Assembly (NCBI GenBank): GCA_018268715.1
Contig: JAFDVZ010000007.1
Span: forward strand, 124,001 to 188,000
Source of the DNA: Acidobacteriota bacterium
GTDB taxonomy: Bacteria > Acidobacteriota > Terriglobia > Bryobacterales > Bryobacteraceae
Length of the DNA: 64,000 nucleotides
Direction: 5' to 3'
The translations under genes and the position numbers were made by a program. Positions 43,553 through 52,091 of the stretch are shown one piece after another (within the stretch, counting starts at the first letter, position 1; the number at the start of each line of letters is the position of its first letter). The notes under the pieces are model-generated. The model was not told the DNA's origin. It saw only the letters and a list, made by a program, of their open reading frames with translations, and did no database searches.

Positions 43553-44278
43553 ATGCTAGATCGCCTCACCGTCGTCCTGGTCGCTCCCCGCAATCCTTTG
43601 AATATAGGAGCGGCCGCCCGGGCCATGAGCAACTTCGGCGTCTTCGACCTTCGTCTGGTCCAGGCCTACGATCTGGCGTTTCGCGAAGCCAGGTCCGCCG
43701 TCAAGGCCGGGCACGTGTTGGCCAAGGCCCGCGAATTCCCGACCGTCGCCGAGGCCGTGGCGGACTGTTCTCTCGTGGTGGGCACCACGTCCATCGGCGC
43801 CCGCGCCATCGAACATCCCATCCGGCGGCTCGAGTACGGCGGCCGGCTGATCCGCAAGCGGTTGTCGGTGGATCGCGCCGCGCTGCTGTTCGGGTCTGAA
43901 AAGTTCGGCCTGGGGAATGAGGATATGGCGCACTGCCACTGGCTCATGCGCATCCCCACCCGCGATGAGCACGCATCGATGAACCTGGGCCAGGCCGTCG
44001 CCGTTTGCCTGTACGAGTTGGCGCGCTCCACCGTGGCGGCCCGCCAGGCGCCGGAATCGCGCCTGCCCGCCTCGTCGGGCGACCTGGAGCGGATCTCCAC
44101 GCTGCTGCTCGAAGTGCTCGGCCGCGCCGGCTACGTCCACGCCCGCGTGGCCGGCTCGACGGAGCTCAAGACGCGCCGTCTGGTGCGCCGCATGGGGCTC
44201 TCCACCCACGACGCTGAGGTCTGGCTCGGCATGCTGCGTCAGATCGGCTGGAAGCTGAACCAGCCGCCCGGAGCCTGA
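43553..44278 (+). CDS. SPOUT-class RNA methyltransferase, TrmJ/LasT-like
   Basis: A 241-residue enzyme; the ATG at 43553 puts the catalytic domain at the N-terminus as usual. The three trefoil-knot motifs are present: LVAPRNPLNIGAAARAMSNF, ALLFGSEKFGLGNEDM and IPTRDEHASMNLGQAVAVCL. This subgroup methylates the 2'-hydroxyl of ribose at position 32 of tRNAs. The ~80-residue C-terminal helical part matches TrmJ-like length. It is followed after 14 bp by a small gene of unknown role, which may be co-transcribed. Confidence 0.88.
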   Translation: MLDRLTVVLVAPRNPLNIGAAARAMSNFGVFDLRLVQAYDLAFREARSAVKAGHVLAKAREFPTVAEAVADCSLVVGTTSIGARAIEHPIRRLEYGGRLIRKRLSVDRAALLFGSEKFGLGNEDMAHCHWLMRIPTRDEHASMNLGQAVAVCLYELARSTVAARQAPESRLPASSGDLERISTLLLEVLGRAGYVHARVAGSTELKTRRLVRRMGLSTHDAEVWLGMLRQIGWKLNQPPGA

Positions 44279-44292
44279 TATGCTGGGTTCGA

Positions 44293-44520
44293 ATGACGAA
44301 AGTCCAGCTTGATTACGAGCTCGTGCGTCCGCTCACCGATGACGACGCCGAGGGCGTGGCGAAGGTCCACAGCTTCTACGGAATCATGCGCGTCTCCGTG
44401 GCGCCGTCGCTCGACCGCATTCGCGTGGACTACGACGCCACTCGTCTCACTGAAAAGGACGTCGAAGCGGTGCTGATCGGCCACCATGTCCCGATCCGCC
44501 GGGCCCCCGCCGCCGTCTGA
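44293..44520 (+). CDS. Small HMA-like protein without metal cysteines
   Basis: A 75-residue protein. Its predicted order of secondary structure (strand, helix VAKVHSF, two strands RVSVAPSLDRIRVDYD, helix EKDVEAVLIGH, strand VPIRR) is that of a ferredoxin-like heavy-metal-associated domain. The position of the CxxC metal motif holds no cysteine, so copper or mercury binding is not expected. It starts 14 bp after the RNA methylase gene. The fold suggestion is tentative, but codon-position bias supports a real gene. Confidence 0.55.
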   Translation: MTKVQLDYELVRPLTDDDAEGVAKVHSFYGIMRVSVAPSLDRIRVDYDATRLTEKDVEAVLIGHHVPIRRAPAAV

Positions 44521-44637
44521 CCCGCCGCCGGAGAATTTCCCCGAAAGTTTTCCAGAGAGCCTCCAACCGATTTCACAACTACATCCGTGATTGGTTTTAA
44601 AAGGGCGAAGCCGCCGCGGCTGCCCGTGGAACGGCAT

Positions 44638-45288
44638 ATGGACTCAATACCCATTACGCTTCTGGTTGCTGAGGAACTCACGCTGATGCGCGAGGGGCTG
44701 GTCCGCCTGTGCCAGGAGGCTCCCGGCTGCTCAGTGGTGGCTCAATGCGGCGACGGCGCGGAAGCGCTCCGCCAGATTCAGCGCTGCGCGCCCGATTTGG
44801 CGGTCATCGACCTCAATCTCGGCGACATTTATTCGCTCGAGCTGGTGCGCCGGTCGCACGAAGCGGGGTTCAACACCCGGTTCGTCGTCCTCTCCACCCG
44901 GAGGGACCGCAAGACCGCGGTGGAGTGCGTCCGCGCGGGCGTCACCGGCTACGTGCTGAAGGGCGGCCCGCTCGAGCATCTGCACCACGCCATCCAACAA
45001 AGCACCAGCGGAGCCGTCTACGTTTCGCCGTTGATCGACATGGATCACGGCGGCTACTCGGCCACCGAGGAGCGCGACCCGCTTGAAACGCTCAGCGCCC
45101 GGGAGCACCAGGTGTTCTCCCTGCTGATCGAAGGCGTTCGGGCCAAGGAAATCGCCGCGCGATTGGACCTCAGCCCCAAAACCGTCGACACCTACCGCGC
45201 CAGCCTGATGCGTAAGCTCGACATCCACGACGTGGCCGGCCTGGTGAAGTTCGCCATTCATCGCGAATTGACGTCGGTCCGCTGCTAA
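44638..45288 (+). CDS. NarL/FixJ-type response regulator (orphan)
   Basis: A 216-residue two-domain regulator. The receiver has the phosphoacceptor Asp58 in DLAVIDLNLGD, an acidic pair Glu-Glu in LLVAEELTLMREGL where Asp-Asp is usual, the switch Ser/Thr in VVLSTRRD, and Lys in GYVLKGG. The C-terminal LuxR-type helix-turn-helix is complete (LSAREHQVFSLLIEGVRAKE, then SPKTVDTYRASLMRKL). No kinase gene is adjacent. The ATG at 44638 is taken as start; a GTG at 44587 is possible. The target genes cannot be inferred. Confidence 0.88.
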   Translation: MDSIPITLLVAEELTLMREGLVRLCQEAPGCSVVAQCGDGAEALRQIQRCAPDLAVIDLNLGDIYSLELVRRSHEAGFNTRFVVLSTRRDRKTAVECVRAGVTGYVLKGGPLEHLHHAIQQSTSGAVYVSPLIDMDHGGYSATEERDPLETLSAREHQVFSLLIEGVRAKEIAARLDLSPKTVDTYRASLMRKLDIHDVAGLVKFAIHRELTSVRC

Positions 45289-45376
45289 CCTCGCGCCGCG
45301 AGGCCGCCGTCAACATCGAGGCATCGCGGTGTACCATGGGAGCATCCGCTAATAGGTATAGCCGCGCAGGCTCTCC

Positions 45377-46087
45377 ATGATCACCCCAATTCGAACCATC
45401 CATCGCGACATCCAATCGGTGTTGCGCCGCGACCCCGCGGCGCGGAACGGGCTCGAAGTGCTGGTGTGTTACTCGGGGTTGCACGCCATCTGGATGTACC
45501 GGCTCGCCCATTGGCTGTGGGTCCGCAACCTCCGGCTGGCCGCCCGGGTGTTGTCGCAGATGGCCCGCAATCTCACCGGAATCGAGATCCATCCGGGAGC
45601 GCAAATCGGGCCGGGCTTCTTCATCGATCACGGCATGGGCGTCGTCATCGGCGAGACGGCGGAGGTGGGCGCGGACGTGACCATCTATCACGGCGTCACG
45701 CTCGGCGGCACCAGCCTCGAACATGGCAAGCGCCACCCCACCCTCGGCGACCGCGTCGTGGTGGGCGCGGGCGCGAAACTCCTGGGCGCCATCGAGATCG
45801 GCGACGACAGCCGCATCGGGGCGAATTCCGTGGTGGTGAAGTCCGTGCCATCGAATTCTGTCGTGGTGGGCGTCCCGGGACGTCCGGTGGTGCGCGCCAA
45901 GGCCCACACCGCCAAGGACGATCCCGACCTCCAGCACACGGTCCTGCCGGACGCGGTGGGAACGATGCTCATGACCCTGATGGCGCGGGTCGAGCGCCTG
46001 GAATCCGCCGCCCCCGTTGAGCCAGCTCCGCACACCCCCTGTCCAGACGCCCAAGGCGTCTGGCACGGCGAAGACTTCTCCATCTGA
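45377..46087 (+). CDS. cysE: Serine O-acetyltransferase
   Basis: A 236-residue enzyme that acetylates serine with acetyl-CoA, the first step of cysteine synthesis. The N-terminal helical domain is short ([28 protein letters not shown]). The left-handed beta-helix hexapeptides follow, with catalytic His in [17 protein letters not shown] and [12 protein letters not shown], and the substrate loop [10 protein letters not shown]. The C-terminal ~45 residues after VPGRPVVR are an extra tail. Feedback by cysteine is usual in the family. Alone here, although a transsulfuration enzyme is encoded elsewhere in the window. Confidence 0.92.
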   Translation: MITPIRTIHRDIQSVLRRDPAARNGLEVLVCYSGLHAIWMYRLAHWLWVRNLRLAARVLSQMARNLTGIEIHPGAQIGPGFFIDHGMGVVIGETAEVGADVTIYHGVTLGGTSLEHGKRHPTLGDRVVVGAGAKLLGAIEIGDDSRIGANSVVVKSVPSNSVVVGVPGRPVVRAKAHTAKDDPDLQHTVLPDAVGTMLMTLMARVERLESAAPVEPAPHTPCPDAQGVWHGEDFSI

Positions 46088-46098
46088 ACAGGTTCACT

Positions 46099-47223
46099 GT
46101 GCCACATCGACTCCTAACCATCGCCGCCATGGCGTTTCTGCTCGCCCCGCACGGGGCGGGACAGAATCCGGCGCCGTCAAAGCTCAAGCTCGATACCGGC
46201 AAGGACATTTTCGAGGCCGCTTGCGTGGCCTGCCACGGCGCGGACGGCCGCGGCCAGTCCGACGCCGCCACGGTGTTCAAAAAGCCCAAAACCTTCCCCG
46301 ATTTCACCGCCTGCGACCAAACTACGCCGGAATTGAACGTGGATTGGAAGGCTACGATACGCGATGGAGGCCACGGGCGTGGGTTTTCGCCCATTATGCC
46401 CTCATTTAGCGATGCACTTTCTGACAAAGACATCGATAAAGTAATCGATTATCTGCGCGGGTTTTGCACCGAAAAAAAGTGGCCCCGGGGCGAATTCAAC
46501 CTTCCGCTGGCTCTGGTGACCGAAAAAGCCTTCCCGGAGAACGAGACGGTGTTGACGGGAGCGGTGAACGTGAAGGGCTCGCCGGAGGTGGGCTCCGACC
46601 TGATCTATGAGAAGCGGTTCGGCGCGCGTACGCAACTGGAAGTCGATGTGCCGATTGGGGTTGTCCGCAATTCGCCGGGGGTTTGGTATGGCGGGGTCGG
46701 CGACGCGACGATTGGACTGAAGCAGGTGTTGTTCGCGAACCTGAAATCTGGCTCGATCCTGAGCGGGTTTGGGGGGATTGTCGTGCCCAGCGGGTCGAGC
46801 GCGCATGGATTGGGCACGGGAACGGCCGCCTTTGAGACCTTCGCGGCGTACGCGCAGTTGCTGCCGAGGCTTAGTTTCATACAGTTACAGGCCGGAACGG
46901 AGCAGCCTGGGGACACCGCGAAGGCCCCGCGCAACGTGTTCTGGCGTGGCGCGTTTGGCAAGAGCTTCCGGCAGTCGGGCGGAGTCGGACGCATGTGGAC
47001 GCCGATGGTGGAGTTCGTTGCCAGCCACGATTTCGGACCCGAACCGGTAACGGACTGGGACGTCATCCCGCAGTTTCAGGTGACGCTCAGCCAGCGCCAG
47101 CACGTCCGGCTGAACCTGGGCCTGCGGATTCCGGCGACGAACACGACGGAACGTCCGGTTCAGGCGATGTTCTACCTGATCTGGGATTGGTTTGACGGCG
47201 GTTTGCGGGAGGGGTGGCGATGA
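46099..47223 (+). CDS. Monohaem cytochrome c fused to a predicted outer-membrane beta-barrel
   Basis: A 374-residue exported protein from GTG 46099. A signal peptide (~residues 1-21) precedes a class I cytochrome c domain (~30-125). Its haem motif is CVACHGADGRG, with a probable distal Met in FSPIMPSFSDALSDKD. Residues ~135-374 contain no further haem site but many amphipathic beta strands (TQLEVDVPIGVV, GGVGDATIGLKQVLF, SGFGGIVVPSGSSAHG, HVRLNLGLRIPA). This pattern is that of MetA/phenol-degradation-type outer-membrane barrels. So a haem domain seems tethered to a barrel. The last codons overlap the pentaheme cytochrome start, which implies translational coupling. Confidence 0.75.
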   Translation: MPHRLLTIAAMAFLLAPHGAGQNPAPSKLKLDTGKDIFEAACVACHGADGRGQSDAATVFKKPKTFPDFTACDQTTPELNVDWKATIRDGGHGRGFSPIMPSFSDALSDKDIDKVIDYLRGFCTEKKWPRGEFNLPLALVTEKAFPENETVLTGAVNVKGSPEVGSDLIYEKRFGARTQLEVDVPIGVVRNSPGVWYGGVGDATIGLKQVLFANLKSGSILSGFGGIVVPSGSSAHGLGTGTAAFETFAAYAQLLPRLSFIQLQAGTEQPGDTAKAPRNVFWRGAFGKSFRQSGGVGRMWTPMVEFVASHDFGPEPVTDWDVIPQFQVTLSQRQHVRLNLGLRIPATNTTERPVQAMFYLIWDWFDGGLREGWR

Positions 47224-48854
47224 TGACGGCGAGCAAGACAACCGCGATCGTTCTGGGAGTGGCGGCGCTCGTCTACGCCGGCGGAAAGGGCATACAGCCG
47301 AAGCCGGACGAGCCGCAATTCCTGACCTCGGACCGCTGCCAGGCCTGTCACAACGGACTGGTTACGGCGAGCGGGCGCGATGTGTCGATCGGGGCCCACT
47401 GGCGCGCCACCATGATGGCGAATTCGTCGCACGACCCCTATTGGATGGCCGGGGTGCGGCGCGAAAGCATCGATCATCCGGAATCGCAGGCCGATATCGA
47501 GGACGAGTGCTCGGTGTGCCACATGCCCATCACCCGTTACGAAGCTCATCTGAGAGGCAAGAAGGGCGAGATCTTCTCGCACCTGCCCATCCGCACCGAT
47601 GAACCCGAAATGCAGCAGGCCGCCGACGGCGTCTCCTGCTCGGTGTGCCATCAGATTACGCCGGAACGCTTCGGCAAGCCCGAAAGCTATAACGGCGGTT
47701 TCGTCGCGCGGAAGCCGGAACCGGACGGAACGCGGATCGAATACGGACCGTTCGCCATCGATCGCGGCCGCATGCGCATCATGCGTTCGTCGACGGAGGG
47801 CTACCGGCCGGAACAGGGGACGCACATCCGCGAATCCGAACTGTGCGCGAGTTGCCATACGCTGGCGACCACCGCGCTCGGCCCGGGCGGCAAGGATATC
47901 GGCTCGCTGCCCGAACAGATGCCGTATCCGGAGTGGCTGCACAGCGGGTACCGCAATACGCAGAGCTGCCAGAGCTGCCACATGCCAGCCATCGCCGAGC
48001 CGGCGCCGATATCGCGCGTGCTGGGCGAGCCCCGCGAAGGCGCGCGGCTGCACTCCTTCGTGGGCGGCAACTTCTTCATGTTGAGCCTGCTGAACCGCTA
48101 TCGGGATGAGTTGAGCGTCACCGCGCTCGCGACCGAACTCACTCAGGGCGTCGAGTATACGCTCGAGAATCTGAAGACGCGGGCCGCCACGGTGGCCATC
48201 GAGAACGTCTCCACCACGGCCGAGCCGGGCCGGCTGCGGGCGGAGGTGGTGATTCACAACAAGAACGGGCACAAGCTGCCGACCGCGTATCCTTCGCGCC
48301 GCGCCTGGATCCACTTGGTGGTGCGCGACGCACAGGGCCGGGCCGTGTTCGAGTCGGGCGCGCTCGGGGCCGACGGGGCGATCGCGGGCAATGACGGGGA
48401 CGCCGATGCGACGCGGTATGAGCCGCACTATTCCGAGATTCGCGAGCCGGGCCAGGTCCAGATCTACGAAACCGTGATGGGGGACGTGAACGGGCTGCCG
48501 ACCACCGGGCTGCTGACGGGCGTCCGGTATCTCAAAGACAACCGGCTGCTGCCGGAGGGCTTCGATAAGCAGACCGCGAGCCGCGATGTGGCCGTGGTGG
48601 GCGAGGCGTTGACCGATCCCGCCTTCTCGGGCGGCGGCCACAGGGTCCGGTATTCGGTGGCGCTGGGCGGCGCGAGTGGTCCCTACACGGTGGAGGCCGA
48701 GCTGTTGTATCAGCCGATCGCCTACCGCTGGGCGCACAACCTGGAGCGCTACTCCAACGCCATGGAGCCGAAGCGATTCCTGCGATTCTATAACTCGATG
48801 CAATCGTCCACCGGCACGGCGATGGCGACGGCGTCGGTCCGCGTGGATCGGTAG
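47220..48854 (+). CDS. Pentaheme c-type cytochrome with beta-rich C-domain
   Basis: A 544-residue exported cytochrome. ATG 47220 overlaps the previous stop (ATGA) and has GGGAGGGG upstream; ATG 47214 or 47223 are alternatives. A signal peptide or anchor (residues ~7-22) is followed by five CxxCH sites: CQACH, CSVCH, CSVCH, CASCH and CQSCH, all within the first ~265 residues. Many free His and Met residues nearby can serve as axial ligands. Residues ~310-544 are haem-free and beta-rich (AEVVIHNKNGHKLPTAYPSR). Multihaem proteins of this type shuttle electrons in the periplasm or at the surface; the partner is probably the preceding barrel-cytochrome. Confidence 0.88.
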   Translation: MMTASKTTAIVLGVAALVYAGGKGIQPKPDEPQFLTSDRCQACHNGLVTASGRDVSIGAHWRATMMANSSHDPYWMAGVRRESIDHPESQADIEDECSVCHMPITRYEAHLRGKKGEIFSHLPIRTDEPEMQQAADGVSCSVCHQITPERFGKPESYNGGFVARKPEPDGTRIEYGPFAIDRGRMRIMRSSTEGYRPEQGTHIRESELCASCHTLATTALGPGGKDIGSLPEQMPYPEWLHSGYRNTQSCQSCHMPAIAEPAPISRVLGEPREGARLHSFVGGNFFMLSLLNRYRDELSVTALATELTQGVEYTLENLKTRAATVAIENVSTTAEPGRLRAEVVIHNKNGHKLPTAYPSRRAWIHLVVRDAQGRAVFESGALGADGAIAGNDGDADATRYEPHYSEIREPGQVQIYETVMGDVNGLPTTGLLTGVRYLKDNRLLPEGFDKQTASRDVAVVGEALTDPAFSGGGHRVRYSVALGGASGPYTVEAELLYQPIAYRWAHNLERYSNAMEPKRFLRFYNSMQSSTGTAMATASVRVDR

Positions 48855-48859
48855 CCGGC

Positions 48860-50485
48860 CTATTCCGGGTTCGGCAGGTTCATCAGGTATTTGATCAGCG
48901 CCTCGCCGTCCTTGGGCGCTAACTTGTAGGGAGGCATGACGGTCCCCGGCGACATCTTCTGGGGATTGGCGAAATGCTCCTCGATCCAGGCTCGCGAGCG
49001 GCGGGTGGCGAGACCGTTCAGCCCCGGGCCCATCTTCATTCCCGCGCCATTCACCTGGTGACAGGCGCCGCAACGGTTCTGCTGATAGACCAGCGCTCCG
49101 TCGACGGCGAACTGCGGGGCCGAGGTCAGGGCTTCCTGGTTCTTCGGATTCAGTTTCAGGATGAAGGCGGCGAGCGCGTTCAACTGGGAATCCTTGAGCG
49201 CGATGGCCGGCATGGCGGTGCCTGGTACGATCTGGGCCGGGCGCTTGAAGTGGTCGATCATCCAGGCGGCGTCCTTGCGGACTCCCGCGGCCAGGTCCGG
49301 GCCCACGGCGTTCGGTCCTGGGGTGTGGCAACTGGCGCAGTTTTCGAGACGGTAGTAGCCGATGCCCGCCAGTTCTTCGGGCGCGAGCTGCTGCCAGGAG
49401 CCGGGCGCGGTGTCGAGGTCGGCGGTTTGATCGAGGTTCTTCGGCGTGGTCATGACGGCGGCGGTGGTGAGGCCGGCCCAACCGATGGCGCCGAGCACGA
49501 CGATTCCAATGGCCAGGGTCCGCTGGCGGAGCTTCGCCATGGCCGAACGGTCGATGAAGGGGACCAGGAACAGGGCCACGATAGCGAGGTTCGGCAGCAC
49601 CAGGGAGCCCACGATTTCGAGCGGCCCTTCAAACAGTTTCAGCGTCTGGAACAGAAAGAGAAAATACCATTCGGGCCGGGGGATGTACTTGGCGTCGGTG
49701 GGATCGGCGATCCGTTCGAGCGGGGCCTTGGCCACCACCGCGAGCGTGAACAGGATGGCGAAGGCGGCGAAGATCGCCACTGTGTCCTTCATCACCTGTT
49801 CCGGGAAGAACTTCTTGCGGGGGGCGGTTTCGCCCGGTTCGGGCGCTACGCCGTGTTTGCGCACCAGGTAGATGTGCGCGCCGATCAACAGCATGGTGAG
49901 CAGCGGCAACACGAGCACGTGCGCCGCGAAGAAGCGCGCGAAGGTGACGACGCCGACTCCACTCTCGGCGCCCATGAGGCGCTGCACGTAGGCTCCGGCG
50001 ACCGGGGCCGAGCCGGCGATCTGGGTGGTGACGACGGTTCCCCAATAGGCCCGGTTGTCCCAGGGCAGCAGGTAGCCGGTGAGGCCGAAGGCGAGCGTGA
50101 TCAACAGCAATGTGCAGCCGGCGATCCAGGTAGCCTCCCGGGGCTTTTTGTAGGCGCCCCAGACGAAGACCTGAATCATGTGGAGCACGACGATGATGAT
50201 CATCATGCTGGCGCCGTAGTGGTGCAGGCCTCGGATGAGCGATCCGCCGGTGAGTTCGGTCATGATGTAGCGGACGCTGTTGTAGGCTTCGCCGGGAGTG
50301 GGCGCGTAGTTGAGGGCGAGCAGCACGCCGGTGAAGGCCTGGAGCATGAACGAGAACGCCGCCATGCTGCCGAAGACGTGACGCCATCCGCTGGAGGCCG
50401 GGATCTCTTCGTTCAGAAACTCGTCGACGGCGGTTTTGAGTCCGGTGCGCTGGTCGATCCAGTCGAGGGCGGGTTTGAGGGTCAC
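48860..50485 (-). CDS. Cytochrome b fused to diheme cytochrome c (bc-complex core)
   Basis: A 541-residue quinol-oxidising subunit. The start is GTG 50485, overlapping the Rieske stop (GTGA). Residues ~1-340 are a full cytochrome b: haem-ligand histidines in LHHYGASMMIIIVVLHMIQV and AAHVLVLPLLTMLLIGAHIY, and the quinol-site PEWY in IPRPEWYFLFLFQTLK. After an extra span (~residues 362-385) a periplasmic tail has two class I haem motifs, CASCHTPGPNAVGPDL and CGACHQVNGAGMKMGP, each with a later Met (AMPAIALKD, VMPPYKL). The fusion thus carries the c1-like function in the same chain. It forms a Rieske/b/c complex with the protein encoded just upstream. Confidence 0.9.
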   Translation of the reverse strand: MTLKPALDWIDQRTGLKTAVDEFLNEEIPASSGWRHVFGSMAAFSFMLQAFTGVLLALNYAPTPGEAYNSVRYIMTELTGGSLIRGLHHYGASMMIIIVVLHMIQVFVWGAYKKPREATWIAGCTLLLITLAFGLTGYLLPWDNRAYWGTVVTTQIAGSAPVAGAYVQRLMGAESGVGVVTFARFFAAHVLVLPLLTMLLIGAHIYLVRKHGVAPEPGETAPRKKFFPEQVMKDTVAIFAAFAILFTLAVVAKAPLERIADPTDAKYIPRPEWYFLFLFQTLKLFEGPLEIVGSLVLPNLAIVALFLVPFIDRSAMAKLRQRTLAIGIVVLGAIGWAGLTTAAVMTTPKNLDQTADLDTAPGSWQQLAPEELAGIGYYRLENCASCHTPGPNAVGPDLAAGVRKDAAWMIDHFKRPAQIVPGTAMPAIALKDSQLNALAAFILKLNPKNQEALTSAPQFAVDGALVYQQNRCGACHQVNGAGMKMGPGLNGLATRRSRAWIEEHFANPQKMSPGTVMPPYKLAPKDGEALIKYLMNLPNPE

Positions 50486-50967
50486 GCGGCGCCGCCTTTC
50501 CGGATGGGCCCGATCAGGACTTTGCCGTTTTGGACTTTGGCCTCGAAGCGGTCGAGGGGGCGGGGCGCGGGGCCGGAGAGGACTTTGCCGTCCAGGCCGA
50601 AGGTGGAGGTGTGGCAGGGGCAGAGGAAGTGGCGGCCCTGCTCGTCCCAATGATAGGCGCAGCCGAGATGGGTGCAGCCGGGGGCGAAGGCGACCACGTC
50701 GTTGTCGCCGGTTTTGACCACCCAGGCCGAGGTCTTTTCGCTGGTGACCTTCCAGCCGTCGGCTCGATTGCGGCGGAACATCATTTCGGTGGGGGCGCCG
50801 GGCTGGAGTTCGGCCAACTCGCCCACCGGGGTCCAGGCCGCGGGTTTGCGCGTTTTGCCGGGGAGCAGCAGGTATCCGGCGGCGGGGATGGCCAGCGCGG
50901 AGGCGATGAGACCCCAGAGTCCGTAGATCACGGTGAGGAAGAAGTTGCGGCGATTGTCGTCAGCCAT
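50482..50967 (-). CDS. Rieske iron-sulfur protein of bc complex
   Basis: A 161-residue protein with an N-terminal membrane anchor (LTVIYGLWGLIASALAIPAA) and a periplasmic Rieske domain. The 2Fe-2S ligands are intact in CTHLGCAYHW and CPCHTSTF, with the following GPAPRPLDRF typical of high-potential bc/b6f-type proteins. It passes electrons from quinol to the diheme cytochrome c tail of the next gene, which overlaps its stop codon. A consensus twin-arginine motif is absent; the leader has DNRRNFFLTVI instead, which may still serve Tat. Confidence 0.92.
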   Translation of the reverse strand: MADDNRRNFFLTVIYGLWGLIASALAIPAAGYLLLPGKTRKPAAWTPVGELAELQPGAPTEMMFRRNRADGWKVTSEKTSAWVVKTGDNDVVAFAPGCTHLGCAYHWDEQGRHFLCPCHTSTFGLDGKVLSGPAPRPLDRFEAKVQNGKVLIGPIRKGGAA

Positions 50968-51108
50968 GGCGCGATTGTTGTTTGAGACTGGGCCGGGAGG
51001 CCTTGGGGAACGGGGACAGGATATCGGATTGCGGCGCGGCGTTTCAATGCGGCGCCAGGGGGGAATTTGTGAAATGGCGCGGAAACCGCTAAGCTAGGAT
51101 CAGAGCCC

Positions 51109-51198
51109 GGTGAGGTGCGAGAGCGGTTGAATCGGGCGGTCTCGAAAACCGTTGAACCTTTACGGGTTCCGTGGGTTCGAATCCCACCCTCACCGCCA
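51109..51198 (+). tRNA. tRNA-Ser (anticodon CGA)
   Basis: A complete 90-nt class II tRNA with encoded CCA. The acceptor stem GGTGAGG pairs with CCTCACC and the discriminator is G, as for serine. The anticodon loop CTCGAAA gives CGA. A long variable arm (CGTTGAACCTTTACGGGTTCC region) and T-arm GTGGG-TTCGAAT-CCCAC are present. The less GC-rich accessory patch starts immediately after its 3' end. The 140 bp before it contain no gene. Confidence 0.97.
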
Positions 51199-51343
51199 GC
51201 CTGAAAGCCACAAGAAGCCCTCGATCGGACTCTCGGCGCGCTCACTCCGCGACGCCACCCGGTGATGCCCTCCCCTCGGCCAAGGAAAGCGCTTGGATAA
51301 TCTGCTTCCACGTCCTGCGGAACTTGCGACGTTCGAGGCGAGT

Positions 51344-52048
51344 ATGAGCACAGGCGCCGACGTGATCTCCAAGGTCGGATTCTTCAGATTTGTTGCTGGA
51401 TACGACAGGCCCATGGAGTCGCTGGACCGAGCCTTCCAACAGACCTCCGATGTCGCCAATGCCTTGGTCGTGTTGCCCGAAGCCTTCAACATTGGCAAGT
51501 ACTACCGGGATGGTGGTAAATGTGACTACAACGGCAGTGCGCTTCAGACTCTTCAATCGGTGGCGGCAGAACGCAGTGTCACGTTCATCGCCGGGATGAT
51601 TGTGGAGGAGGCGAACGGTCCCATGCCTCCATTCAGTTCGGCCTTCCTGATTGATGTTTCAGGCAGCAAGTTGATCTGCCGCAAACATGGTGATGACGGC
51701 TACATGGACTATACGCCGTTCAGCGGCGCGCCTGATGCGTCCAATCCCGTCCAATGCGGCCGTGTATCCATCGCCGCCATCCTATGCATGGACTGTGTCG
51801 ACCCACAGATTATTCAGCCAATTGAAGCACTCCTTTCAGAGGCGCAAGGCCCGAAGATCGTCTGCATTCCAGCATGCATGAACAACGTCTATCGCGATGA
51901 AGCTATCGCCGAGCTTTGGCCGAACCACCACGTTGTCTTGGCAAACTCGGACCCACTTGGATGCCCGAACTTCATCAGCAAGGACGGGACGATCATCATG
52001 CGGGACAATCGGGGGATGGAAAACGCCATAGTCCTGTCTTCGCTCTGA
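51344..52048 (+). CDS. Nitrilase-superfamily carbon-nitrogen hydrolase, short
   Basis: A 234-residue enzyme; ATG 51344 is chosen because GAGGCGAG lies upstream. The Glu-Lys-Cys triad is readable: Glu46 in VLPEAFNIGKYY, Lys114 in LICRKHGDDGY and Cys148 in AAILCMDCVD. The chain is shorter than the ~260-300 residues of most amidases of this family, mainly at the C-terminus. These enzymes hydrolyse amides or nitriles. Base composition is visibly less GC-rich than in neighbouring core genes. It lies between tRNA-Ser and a nucleotidyltransferase/XRE pair, so acquisition by transfer is plausible. Confidence 0.75.
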   Translation: MSTGADVISKVGFFRFVAGYDRPMESLDRAFQQTSDVANALVVLPEAFNIGKYYRDGGKCDYNGSALQTLQSVAAERSVTFIAGMIVEEANGPMPPFSSAFLIDVSGSKLICRKHGDDGYMDYTPFSGAPDASNPVQCGRVSIAAILCMDCVDPQIIQPIEALLSEAQGPKIVCIPACMNNVYRDEAIAELWPNHHVVLANSDPLGCPNFISKDGTIIMRDNRGMENAIVLSSL

Positions 52049-52091
52049 GTGGCGCCGCTGAGGCTGGCTTCGCCGCCACTTGCACCTTCCG

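Noticed and set aside
47172-49481. A 769-codon minus-strand frame over the pentaheme cytochrome gene
   Set aside because: Arg/Pro/His-rich shadow of the pentaheme cytochrome and of the cytochrome b/c fusion gene; no motif.
50928-51311. Minus-strand frame containing GGIRTHGTRKG
   Set aside because: Translation of the antisense strand of tRNA-Ser.
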